From Flavobacteriales bacterium (GTDB taxonomy: Bacteria > Bacteroidota > Bacteroidia > Flavobacteriales_F > PHOS-HE28), in NCBI GenBank assembly GCA_016719225.1, contig JADKAN010000002.1, forward strand, positions 558,001 through 622,000: a stretch of DNA of 64,000 nucleotides, given 5' to 3'. Shown piece by piece: positions 28,384 to 36,049 of this stretch (position 1 is its first letter; every line of letters starts with the position of its first letter). The notes beneath the pieces are model-generated. The model worked only from the letters and a program-made list of their open reading frames with translations. It was not told where the DNA came from and ran no database searches. Position numbers and translations under genes: made by a program.

Positions 28384-28794
28384 TCACTTACACGATGCTG
28401 AATATCACAGCCATTTCAGAGCGGATCATGATCCGCTCAGCGGAAGGAAGCTACACCACCATGGCTCATTCCCCCGCACAGATCCCCGTAAGCGTAGCCG
28501 TGCTGTCCGTCCTGAAATCGCGCATGGTGGACGCCATGTAGTGCACCTGTTGGCCGCGCACGGTGCCGTGCACGTAGTACACCAAGCTATCCTCGCTGCG
28601 CTTACTGTCGCTGAAATCGATGTCGCAACTGTCCGGTGGTCTACCACGAAGGCACAGAGGCATGGAGGAATGCGGTTTCTAGCACGAAGAACACGAAGGA
28701 CATGCAGAAGAAAGAAGATCATGCCTTCTGCAACCATGGTCGCGGAAGCCCGACATCGTTCTTGTATATTGCGAAGCGTTAAGGTTATTACCCC
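28384..28794. other. intergenic region with a gene fragment and short dispersed repeats
   Basis: After the lipase stop, the region contains a broken minus-strand copy of the gene at 29988-30377 (see 28466-28636). It then holds CACGAAGGCACAGAGGCATGGAGG and ACGAAGAACACGAAGG motifs near 28640-28705, which match repeat sequences at 30.4-30.6 kb. Nothing else is recognised before the ATG at 28795. Confidence 0.6.
28466..28636 (-). pseudogene. 3' fragment duplicate of the 129-residue membrane-anchored protein gene
   Basis: Encodes SCDIDFSDSKRSEDSLVYYV, then HGTVRGQQVHYMASTMRDFR and TDSTATLTG, nearly identical to the last 55 residues of the intact gene at 29988-30377. The membrane-anchor half is absent and replaced by repeat-like sequence, so this is a partial duplication about 1.5 kb from its source. 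Confidence 0.75.
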
Positions 28795-29664
28795 ATGGAA
28801 CATACCACCCCCGCATCAAAGAACATCGGCCAATGGCTCGGTTATTCCACCATGGCAACGGCACTTTTGGCATTGTGCCAAAAAGCCGAAGCACAAGCCG
28901 TATACGTGGACATCGACCCGGATGCGGTGCTGATGAATGAAACCTTGGACATCGACTTTGATAGTGACGGCATAACGGACATTTCGATAGTTCACCTTCC
29001 TTATTCTTACGGAACCGGTCTCCTTTATGGCGATGCGTACATGCCTTTGCCGGGAGACACGAAAGTCAAAGGGGATGCTGCTCCGTTGGTCAATGCGGAC
29101 GTGCTGCCGATCGGAGCGGTCCTTGCACCCAACGATACCAATTTCCGGCACACGTATGTGGGTAACCTCATTTCCATACTCACAATAGATGGGGAAGGTC
29201 CTTATTTCGTCAGGGGCAACTGGCTGGGCCAAACCGGTTTTGTAGGCTTGAGTTTTACCGCCGGAGATGGCCAAACACATTACGGCTGGGTGGAATTGAC
29301 CGTGCCTGAGAGTGTTTTTCACGTGTCGGTAAAGGCGTATGGGTATCAATCCATGCCCGACAGTTCCATTACGGCTGGCGAAAAAGCCCTGATCCCGACC
29401 GGCATTACCGCGAACACGGCGGAAATTCTTTCCATGCAGGCATCCCCGAACCCCGTTACCAATGCGGTTCGCATCCAATTAGCGCACGGAATGGGTACAG
29501 CGCACGTGCAATTGCTAAATGCGATGGGCGAAGTGTTGAAGAGTTCGGAGTTCAATACTGCGGAAGGCCTTACGCTGGACCTGAGTGGCATGGCGCCTGG
29601 AGCTTACTTCCTCCGGGCAGAAGAAAATGGCCAGGTCGCTTTCCGGAAGTTGATCAAGCTTTAA
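28795..29664 (+). CDS. T9SS-sorted secreted protein
   Basis: A 289-residue exported protein of unknown role. An N-terminal hydrophobic segment (STMATALLALCQKAEAQA) acts as signal, though it begins about 18 residues in. The mature part starts VYVDIDPDAVLMNETLDIDF, with DFDSDGITDISIVH resembling a single calcium-type loop, and contains GDGQTHYGWVELTVPES, a phrase shared with many exported PEP-CTERM and T9SS proteins. The end is a clear T9SS type A domain: MQASPNPVTNAVRIQLAHG, then LDLSGMAPGAYFLRAEENG and FRKLIKL. The ATG at 28795 is the first in frame. It stands alone. Confidence 0.8.
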   Translation: MEHTTPASKNIGQWLGYSTMATALLALCQKAEAQAVYVDIDPDAVLMNETLDIDFDSDGITDISIVHLPYSYGTGLLYGDAYMPLPGDTKVKGDAAPLVNADVLPIGAVLAPNDTNFRHTYVGNLISILTIDGEGPYFVRGNWLGQTGFVGLSFTAGDGQTHYGWVELTVPESVFHVSVKAYGYQSMPDSSITAGEKALIPTGITANTAEILSMQASPNPVTNAVRIQLAHGMGTAHVQLLNAMGEVLKSSEFNTAEGLTLDLSGMAPGAYFLRAEENGQVAFRKLIKL

Positions 29665-29987
29665 GAGGAGGCTCTGCATTGCACACGCTTTGTCAACCCG
29701 GCCTTGCCCCGATACTATCGGAGCGGGGGTGGCGAACGAACGGCATTCAGCGGTGCGCATTCGCGCACGTTTGGGTATGATGACGGGGGAGCCCGGCATG
29801 ACAGCCGTAATAACCAGGCCTCCCACTGTTGCACGCATTAGGGACACGCGAGCGAGTGCCGGGGGCAGCCAAGCCATGCTGGATAGCGTGGACGGCAGGA
29901 AGCCGGACCTGCGTTTCCAGCATATCCTGGTAAAGGAAGTGGAGCCCCGGTGAGGGGATCTGGCTGCGCTGCGGAATTGCGATCACT
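29665..29987. other. intergenic region with degenerate repeat sequence
   Basis: No gene supported. The stretch GAACGGCATTC...GTGCGCATTCGCGC (about 29740-29768) and AGCCCGGCATGACAG (about 29791-29805) resemble pieces of the 152-bp repeat unit at 61.2-62.4 kb, so this may be a worn solo copy. Confidence 0.45.
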
Positions 29988-30377
29988 TCACCGTCCGCCC
30001 GCCGCGATGCTCACCAGCGTAGCCGTGCTGTCCGTCCGGAAATCGCGCAACGTGGCGGCCATGTAGTGCACCTGCTGCCCGCGCACGGTGCCGTGCACGT
30101 AGTACACCAAGCTATCCTTACTGCGCTTGCTGTCGCTGAAGTCGATGTCGCAGCTGTCCATGGCGGTACGCAGGGCGGCGAGATCCAGGTTCAGGGGTGC
30201 CAGCATGGCCTGTGCTTCGGGCGTGGCCTTGATCAACGTGCTCTTTAAGCGGAGCTTCACGCGGTAGTTAGGCATCCAGTCGGTGTTGTCCAAGCGGTTG
30301 CCGAAGATGCCCCAAGCGAGCAGGCAGCCCAAGAAGATGCCGATGCCGAAAAGGAAGAGACGACGTTTGAAGGGCAT
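29988..30377 (-). CDS. membrane-anchored protein of unknown function
   Basis: A 129-residue protein with one N-terminal membrane helix (LFLFGIGIFLGCLLAWGIFG) and a periplasmic domain of about 90 residues. The domain has a likely beta fold (MPNYRVKLRLKSTLIKATPE, DSLVYYVHGTVRGQQVHYMA, ATLRDFRTDSTATLVSI). It is reminiscent of DUF4258-type proteins seen near alanine dehydrogenase in Bacteroidota, but I hold that loosely. It lies downstream of alanine dehydrogenase on the same strand, with 220 bases of repeat-bearing DNA between. A partial duplicate of its 3' half lies at 28466-28636. Confidence 0.65.
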   Translation of the reverse strand: MPFKRRLFLFGIGIFLGCLLAWGIFGNRLDNTDWMPNYRVKLRLKSTLIKATPEAQAMLAPLNLDLAALRTAMDSCDIDFSDSKRSKDSLVYYVHGTVRGQQVHYMAATLRDFRTDSTATLVSIAAGGR

Positions 30378-30493
30378 GTTGGGGAAAAGGTTGGTTCACC
30401 ACGGAGGCACGGAGGTTATGAGCTAGGTATTGGCCGCGGAGGCGCACCGGCGCTGATAAATGCAAATGGGCGGTGAAGGGAGATCAGGGGTTG

Positions 30494-30597
30494 TTTTAAC
30501 ACGGAGTCACAGAGGCATAGAGGAATGCAAATACTATTCAAGACTCACGACTCACACGTAAACAACGCTCTGTGCCTCCGTGTCTCCGTGGTGAAAA
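30494..30597. repeat. imperfect inverted repeat of the CACGGAGGCACAGAGG family
   Basis: Left arm begins TTTTAACACGGAGTCACAGA and the right arm, reverse-complemented, begins TTTTCACCACGGAGACACGG; the arms pair over about 28 bases across a 45-base centre. It sits immediately after the alanine dehydrogenase stop, so it could act as its terminator. Related text occurs at 30397-30414 and 28640-28705. Confidence 0.55.
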
Positions 30598-30598
30598 T

Positions 30599-31819
30599 TC
30601 AGAACGCTGCCAGCATAATGTCCAGATCCTTGAACGGAAGTCGGAATGCCTCCGACAAGATCTCGCTCGTTAGCGCACCATTGTACAAATACACGCCGTG
30701 GCGTAGGCCGAGGTTCCGCTTTACCAAGTCTTCAAAGCGCCCGATCTCGCCCATGGAAAGCAGCATGGGGGTGAAGATGTTGGTGAGGGCGTAGGAAGCG
30801 GTGCGGGGCACGCGGCTGGCGATGTTGGGCACGCAGTAGTGCACCACGCCATAGCGCTTGAAGCTGGGGGAGGTCAGTGTGGTCTGTTCGCTGGTCTCGA
30901 AGCATCCGCCGCGATCAATGCTGACGTCCACGATCACGCTGCCGTTCTTCATCTGCCCTACGATGTCCTCCGGCACCACCATCGGGGTTCGGCCATGTTC
31001 AGGGCGCAATGCGCCGATCGCAACATCGGCCTGCACGAGTGCCTGCTTCAGCACATCGGGCTGGATGATGCTGGTCCACAGCCGTTGGCCGACGCTGCTT
31101 TGGAGGCGGCGCAAACGGTAGATGCTTTTATCGAACACCTTCACACTGGCGCCCACGCCCAATGCGGCACGGGTAGCGAACTCGCCGACCGTTCCTGCGC
31201 CGATCACCACCACTTCCGCGGGTGCCACGCCGCTGATGCCGCCGAGCATCAAGCCCTGCCCGGCCTTGTCCGTGCTGAGGTATTCGGCCGCGATCTGGAT
31301 GGAGGCCGTGCCGGCGATCTCGCCCATGGCGCGGATGATGGGGTAGATGCCCTCGCGGTCCTTGATGAAGTCCCACGCCACGGCGGTCACCTTCTTCTCC
31401 ATCATGCTGCGCAGTGTTTCGCGGTGCTGCGGGCCCATCTGCAGGGCGCTGATGAGGATCTGCTTGTGGCGTAAAAGGGCGATCTCGTCCTCTTTGGGGG
31501 CGCTGACCTTCAGGATGAGGTCCGCCTCGAACACTTGGCGGGGATCGTCGGCTAGCTGGGCCCCGGCCTCGCTGTAGTCACTGTCCTGGAACTGCACGCT
31601 GGCACCCACCCCGCGCTGCACCACGATGTGGTGGCCACGGCCGGTGAGCACGGCTACACTCGCGGGGGTCAAGGGCACACGGTGTTCTTCGGGGTTCACC
31701 TCCTTGGGGATGCCGATGAACAATTCCTTGCCCTTGCGGCCCACCTCCATGGTCTGCTCCTGGGGCAGCATGGACACCTCGCGGGCCAGCTGTTTCAATA
31801 GTTCGCTGCTGGTGCTCAT
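30599..31819 (-). CDS. ald: alanine dehydrogenase
   Basis: A 406-residue cytoplasmic enzyme interconverting alanine and pyruvate plus ammonia with NAD(H). It shows the N-terminal substrate-binding part FIGIPKEVNPEEHRVPLTPA, a catalytic-region segment KVSAPKEDEIALL, the Rossmann fingerprint VVVIGAGTVGEFATRAAL, VDVSIDRGGCFETSEQTTL, and the late HYCVPNIASRVPRTASYAL. Length is 30-40 residues above the usual 370 because of an N-terminal extension. The ATG at 31819 overlaps the tsaE stop as ATGA, so the two are translationally coupled. The 3' end is followed by a repeat hairpin. Confidence 0.92.
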   Translation of the reverse strand: MSTSSELLKQLAREVSMLPQEQTMEVGRKGKELFIGIPKEVNPEEHRVPLTPASVAVLTGRGHHIVVQRGVGASVQFQDSDYSEAGAQLADDPRQVFEADLILKVSAPKEDEIALLRHKQILISALQMGPQHRETLRSMMEKKVTAVAWDFIKDREGIYPIIRAMGEIAGTASIQIAAEYLSTDKAGQGLMLGGISGVAPAEVVVIGAGTVGEFATRAALGVGASVKVFDKSIYRLRRLQSSVGQRLWTSIIQPDVLKQALVQADVAIGALRPEHGRTPMVVPEDIVGQMKNGSVIVDVSIDRGGCFETSEQTTLTSPSFKRYGVVHYCVPNIASRVPRTASYALTNIFTPMLLSMGEIGRFEDLVKRNLGLRHGVYLYNGALTSEILSEAFRLPFKDLDIMLAAF

Positions 31820-32259
31820 GCGGGGTGTGCGGTGGATGTGGCGGTGGTGGTTAAGGTGCGCGTGCCGTCGGGCAGGGGAAGGATGTGCACGGCTACATGG
31901 TCCGGCGGCAGCAAGGGTAACGCCAACGCCGGCCATTCAATGAAGCAATAGTGCCCGCTGTCCACGTATTCGGTGAAGCCGATGCCGTCGAGTTCCTGTT
32001 CTTTCTTCAGGCGGTAAAGGTCGAAATGGTACACGGGTTCCGCATTGCCGGACCGGTATTCGTTCACAATGGCGAAGGAAGGACTGCCCATGCCGCCTGC
32101 CACGCCCAAGCGGCGGCACAGGGCCTTGATGAAGGTGGTCTTACCGGCACCCAACGGGCCTTCGAAGGCGAATACGCGGGCCTTGGGGTAGGCGGCCAAC
32201 AACGCGTCAGCGGTTTCCGGGGCGTCTTCCGGGCGGGGCAGCTCGAAGCGGATGGGCAT
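31816..32259 (-). CDS. tsaE: tRNA N6-threonylcarbamoyladenosine ATPase TsaE
   Basis: A 147-residue P-loop protein that helps TsaB and TsaD make the t6A modification at position 37 of ANN-decoding tRNAs. The Walker A loop FEGPLGAGKTTFIKAL, the SPSFAIVNEY switch region, HFDLYRLKKEQELDGIGFTE and IEWPALALPLLP are all typical. The length is normal for the family. It lies between porX (58 bases upstream) and ald (4-base overlap) on one strand, an arrangement that may place housekeeping and T9SS control on a single transcript. Confidence 0.93.
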   Translation of the reverse strand: MPIRFELPRPEDAPETADALLAAYPKARVFAFEGPLGAGKTTFIKALCRRLGVAGGMGSPSFAIVNEYRSGNAEPVYHFDLYRLKKEQELDGIGFTEYVDSGHYCFIEWPALALPLLPPDHVAVHILPLPDGTRTLTTTATSTAHPA

Positions 32260-32317
32260 GTGCTGTGCAGGGGCTTTCCCGCGTTGCTCGGTCGATCCTC
32301 CACGCGGGAGGCACCGG

Positions 32318-33865
32318 TCAGCGCGGTTTCAGGTAGGCCACGGGCACGATCATCTCCTCCAAGGAAATGCCCCCGTGCTGGAAGGTGTTCTTGTAGAAGT
32401 TGACGAAGTGGTTGTAGTTGTTGGGGTACACGAAGTAGAGGTCCTTCTTCGCGAAGATAAACGTGCTGCTGACATTCGCACGCGGCAGGAATCCTTGGGC
32501 GGGGTCCTTGATGGCCAACACATCCTTCGCCTCGTAGGTGAGGTTGCGGCCGTGCTTGTAACGCAGGTTCGTGTTCGTGTTGCGGTCGCCCACCACCTTG
32601 CTGGGCTGTGTTACGCGCACGGTACCGTGGTCCGTGGTCAGCAGGATGCGCCCGCCTTTTTCGGCGATGGTGCGCATGATGTCCAGCAGGGGCGAGTGCT
32701 TGAACCAGCTGAGGGTGAGTGAGCGATAGGCCGCTTCGTCCTCGGCCAGTTCGCGGATCACCTCCATCTCCGTGCGGGCATGGCTCAGCATGTCCACGAA
32801 GTTGTAGACGATCACGTTGAAGGGGTTCTCCATCAGGTTCGCCACGTTCTCCGCGAGCTTCTTGCCGGCGGCGAAATTGGTGATCTTGTGGTAGCTGCTC
32901 TTCACGCGCTTGCCCAGTGTTTTCAATTGTTCCAGCATGAACTCCTCTTCGAAGGCGTTCTTGCTGCCCTCGGCGTCCTCGGTCAGCCATTTGCCGGGGA
33001 ATCGGCGCTCGATCTCACCGGGCATCATGCCGCTGAAGATGGCGTTGCGGGCGTATTGCGTGGCCGTTGGCAGGATGCTGTAGAACTGGTCCTGTTCCAC
33101 CACCTTGAACAATTCGCCGATCACGGGCTCCAGCACGCGCCACTGGTCCAGCCGCAGGTTGTCGATCAACAGCATGAAGAGCGGCGCCTGCTTCTCGTCG
33201 ATCAGCGGGGCCACTTTCGTCTTGAACAGTTGGTGGCTCTGCAAGGGGACGTCGTTGCCCTTGTTGTTCACCCAGTCCACGTAGTTCTTCTCCACGAAAC
33301 GGCTGAAGAGCTCGTTGGCCTCCGACCATTGGCTGCGGAGGATCTCCGTCATCCCTTGGTCCGGGTTGCCGCTGAGTTCCAGCTCCCAGCGCACCAGTTC
33401 GTCGTACAGTTGCTTCCACTCCTGGGTGGTGAGGCGATCACCGAGGCGCATACTCAGGCGGCCGAACTGTTGTTGGTAGCTGCTGGTGGTTTTTTCGCTC
33501 ACCAAGCGGCCTCCATCCAAATGCTTTTTCAACGCGAGCAAGATCTGGTTGGGGTTCACCGGCTTGATGAGGTAATCGCTGATCTTGCTGCCGATGGCCT
33601 CCTCCATGATGGATTCCTCCTCGCTCTTGGTGATCATGATCACCGGGGTGCGCGGGGTGATGCCCTTCACGCGGCTCAGCGTTTCCAGGCCGTTCAAGCC
33701 GGGCATGTTCTCGTCCAGGAAAATAATGTCGAACTCCTCTTTGCCCACGGCGTCCACTGCATCCAGCCCGTTATTCACGGTCTGCACGGTGTAGCCCTTC
33801 TGCTGAAGGAACAGCACGTGGGGTTTCAGCAAGTCTATTTCATCATCGGCCCAAAGGATCTTCAT
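32318..33865 (-). CDS. porX: PorX-type T9SS response regulator with PglZ domain
   Basis: A 515-residue cytoplasmic regulator. Residues 1-120 form a receiver domain with acidic pocket WADDEID, phospho-acceptor Asp in FDIIFLDENMPG, and the later Lys in YLIKPVNPNQ. The remainder is a PglZ domain of the alkaline phosphatase superfamily, with LFMLLIDNLRLDQW, SILPTATQYARNAIFSGMMP, NFVDMLSHARTEME and TTDHGTVRVTQP supplying putative metal ligands. In Porphyromonas and Flavobacterium, PorX works with the kinase PorY to control T9SS genes, and its PglZ domain has been reported to hydrolyse oligonucleotides. Its presence agrees with the many T9SS cargo genes here. The start at 33865 omits two residues of a longer option. 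Confidence 0.9.
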   Translation of the reverse strand: MKILWADDEIDLLKPHVLFLQQKGYTVQTVNNGLDAVDAVGKEEFDIIFLDENMPGLNGLETLSRVKGITPRTPVIMITKSEEESIMEEAIGSKISDYLIKPVNPNQILLALKKHLDGGRLVSEKTTSSYQQQFGRLSMRLGDRLTTQEWKQLYDELVRWELELSGNPDQGMTEILRSQWSEANELFSRFVEKNYVDWVNNKGNDVPLQSHQLFKTKVAPLIDEKQAPLFMLLIDNLRLDQWRVLEPVIGELFKVVEQDQFYSILPTATQYARNAIFSGMMPGEIERRFPGKWLTEDAEGSKNAFEEEFMLEQLKTLGKRVKSSYHKITNFAAGKKLAENVANLMENPFNVIVYNFVDMLSHARTEMEVIRELAEDEAAYRSLTLSWFKHSPLLDIMRTIAEKGGRILLTTDHGTVRVTQPSKVVGDRNTNTNLRYKHGRNLTYEAKDVLAIKDPAQGFLPRANVSSTFIFAKKDLYFVYPNNYNHFVNFYKNTFQHGGISLEEMIVPVAYLKPR

Positions 33866-33994
33866 GCTCATGCAGGTGTTCCGGCAGCGGGGAAAACCGC
33901 TATGGCAGCAGCGCCATAGGGTGTTCCGCGTACATTCGGACCGTGAAATTACGGCCTTTCGTATGAAGCGTTTCGTAAGAGATCACAATTCACC

Positions 33995-35239
33995 GTGGCC
34001 ACCAAGATCCTCAACGACCCCATCTACGGTTTCATCACCGTTCCGCATCCGTTGCTGCTGCGCTTGATCGACCATCCGTGGTTCCAGCGGCTGCGCTACA
34101 TCAAACAGCTCGGCCTTTCGCACTTGGTCTATCCCGGTGCGCTGCACACGCGTTTCCACCACGCACTGGGCGCCATGCACCTCATGGGCTTGGCCATCGA
34201 AAGTCTGCGCGGCAAGGGCCATGTGATCACTGAGGAGGAAGCGTTAGGCGCACATATCGCGATCCTGCTGCACGACATCGGGCACGGACCTTTCAGCCAT
34301 GCGTTGGAGCACAGCCTGGTGGAAGGCATCGGCCACGAGGACGTCGGCGCACTGGTGATGGCGAAGCTGAACGAAGAATTCGACGGCGCCTTGGACCTCG
34401 GCATCTCCATCTTCCACGACCGGCACCCGAAGCACATGCTGCACCAGTTGGTGAGCGGGCAGTTGGACATGGACCGCATGGACTACCTGAACCGGGACAG
34501 CTTCTACACCGGTGTGAGCGAAGGCGTGATCGGCGGCGACCGCATCATCAAAATGTTGCAGGTGGTGGAAGATAGGCTGGTGGTGGAGGAGAAGGCGATC
34601 TACAGTATCGAGAAATTCATCGTGGCGCGCCGCCTGATGTACTGGCAGGTCTACCTGCACAAAACGGTGGTGGCCTGCGAACAGATGCTGGTGCAAACCC
34701 TCTGCCGTGCAAAAGCGTTGGGCCTGGAAGGCGTTCCGCTCTTCGGTTCACCCGCGCTGCTGGGCTTCCTCAACCACCGGCGCGACCGCGCTTCCTTCAA
34801 TGAACCCGGCGTGCTGGAGGACTTCATGCGGTTGGACGACCACGACATCATGGGTGCGGTGAAGGTGTGGGCCGACCATCCCGACGCGGTGCTTGCGCGT
34901 TTGGCGTCCGACCTTTTGGCGCGGACAACGCTCCGCATCCGCCTGCGCAACGAACCCTGGCCGGAAGCGCACGTGGCGCGCATCCGGAAGGACGTGGCGC
35001 AGCAGCTGAAGATCACGGAACAGGACGCCGGTTTGTTCGTCCTTACCGGGCGCTTGGAGAACAATGCGTACGACAACAGCGACGGCGGCATCCTGCTCTT
35101 GTTCAAGGACGGTCGCTTGGTGGACATCGCCCAGGCCAGTGACAACCTTGGCATAGCGGCGATGAGCGGTGCCGTGGAGAAACACTACTTGGCGTTTCCG
35201 CGCTGGCTATCGAAGACGTGGTTCGATAAAGCGGAGTGA
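33995..35239 (+). CDS. HD-domain phosphohydrolase (dGTPase/SAMHD1-like)
   Basis: A 414-residue HD superfamily enzyme related to dNTP triphosphohydrolases. It begins KILNDPIYGFITVPHPLLLR, typical of this Bacteroidota group, then RLRYIKQLGLSHLVYPGALH, the metal-binding H...HD pattern in HTRFHHALGAMHLM and AILLHDIGHGPFSHALEHSL, and a distal Asp in QLDMDRMDYLNRDSFYTGV. The C-terminal 150 residues are all-helical. The activity is presumed hydrolysis of deoxynucleoside triphosphates, but substrate is not proven for this branch. GTG at 33995 is the probable start; no in-frame ATG lies just upstream. Divergent from porX across about 130 bases. Confidence 0.85.
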   Translation: MATKILNDPIYGFITVPHPLLLRLIDHPWFQRLRYIKQLGLSHLVYPGALHTRFHHALGAMHLMGLAIESLRGKGHVITEEEALGAHIAILLHDIGHGPFSHALEHSLVEGIGHEDVGALVMAKLNEEFDGALDLGISIFHDRHPKHMLHQLVSGQLDMDRMDYLNRDSFYTGVSEGVIGGDRIIKMLQVVEDRLVVEEKAIYSIEKFIVARRLMYWQVYLHKTVVACEQMLVQTLCRAKALGLEGVPLFGSPALLGFLNHRRDRASFNEPGVLEDFMRLDDHDIMGAVKVWADHPDAVLARLASDLLARTTLRIRLRNEPWPEAHVARIRKDVAQQLKITEQDAGLFVLTGRLENNAYDNSDGGILLLFKDGRLVDIAQASDNLGIAAMSGAVEKHYLAFPRWLSKTWFDKAE

Positions 35240-35341
35240 ACCTGGAACGCAAAGGCTGTGGCGATCGCGTTCTGATCCCGTTCGCGAACGAAACCCAAGT
35301 CCAATGTGTTCTCTCGGGCACGCTATTAAAACCTACCGGAC

Positions 35342-35881
35342 ATGAACAAACTACTTCCCGCCTTGGCACTCGCTGCAGCGCCGCTCCTCTTTGCTTTCAA
35401 CCCTGGTGCGCCGGTGCAAAAGCCGAAGGCCAGTCCCGCCGCTACCGTCAGCTATGACAAGGATGGCCTGAAGATCGAAGTGAATTACAGCCGTCCGTTC
35501 AAGAAAGGCAGGGTGATCTTCGGCGGCTTGGTCCCCTTCGATCAAGTGTGGAGGACCGGAGCGAACGAGGCCGCCACGTTCGGGACGAACAAGGAACTTA
35601 CCATCGGTGGCAAGAAGCTCCCTGCCGGGAAGTACACGCTGTGGACCATTCCACACAAGGATACTTGGGAGGTCATCTTCAACAAGAAGATGTATCCATG
35701 GGGTGTCGGCAATGATGGTGCTGCAAGCCGGGAAGCGGATGCGGATGCGGTCTCTGTAACCGTTCCCGTAGAGGTGCTTCCTGCAAGTATGGAGCAGTTC
35801 ACCATCAGTATGAGCGACGCGAAAGTGCCAACGCTCGTGATGGCGTGGGATAACATGCAGGTCTCCGTGCCCTTGAAGTGA
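35342..35881 (+). CDS. DUF2911 family exported protein
   Basis: A 179-residue protein with a signal peptide (NKLLPALALAAAPLLFAF) and one DUF2911 domain: IEVNYSRPFKKGRVIFGGLV, FDQVWRTGANEAATFGTNKE, LPAGKYTLWTIPHKDTWEVI and a closing VMAWDNMQVSVPL. The family is common in Bacteroidota and its role is unknown; it has a beta-sandwich appearance and is periplasmic or surface exposed. A close paralogue, membrane-anchored rather than signal-cleaved, is encoded at 40178-40720. The gene is followed by a hairpin terminator. Confidence 0.88.
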   Translation: MNKLLPALALAAAPLLFAFNPGAPVQKPKASPAATVSYDKDGLKIEVNYSRPFKKGRVIFGGLVPFDQVWRTGANEAATFGTNKELTIGGKKLPAGKYTLWTIPHKDTWEVIFNKKMYPWGVGNDGAASREADADAVSVTVPVEVLPASMEQFTISMSDAKVPTLVMAWDNMQVSVPLK

Positions 35882-35928
35882 TCCAGAAAATTGCACCGGA
35901 TCGATCTGATGCGCTTAAGCGGAATGCG

Positions 35929-35956
35929 ATGCCGAGGTCTGCGATGACCTCGGCAT
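35929..35956 (+). terminator. hairpin after the DUF2911 gene
   Basis: Perfect 11-base arms ATGCCGAGGTC and GACCTCGGCAT around a 6-base loop, 47 bases after the stop. No long T-run follows, so terminator function is probable but not certain. Confidence 0.6.
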
Positions 35957-36049
35957 TGTTGCGTTCAGTAGTACAGTGATGCAGCACTACTTGGCTTTCC
36001 CGTGTGGGTCAGCTATCGATCGTAAGGAATGCGTGATCGCCTCCTGCCT

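Noticed and set aside
32780..33919. 379-codon plus-strand frame
   Set aside because: Antisense of porX with His/Val/Leu-rich text and no motif.
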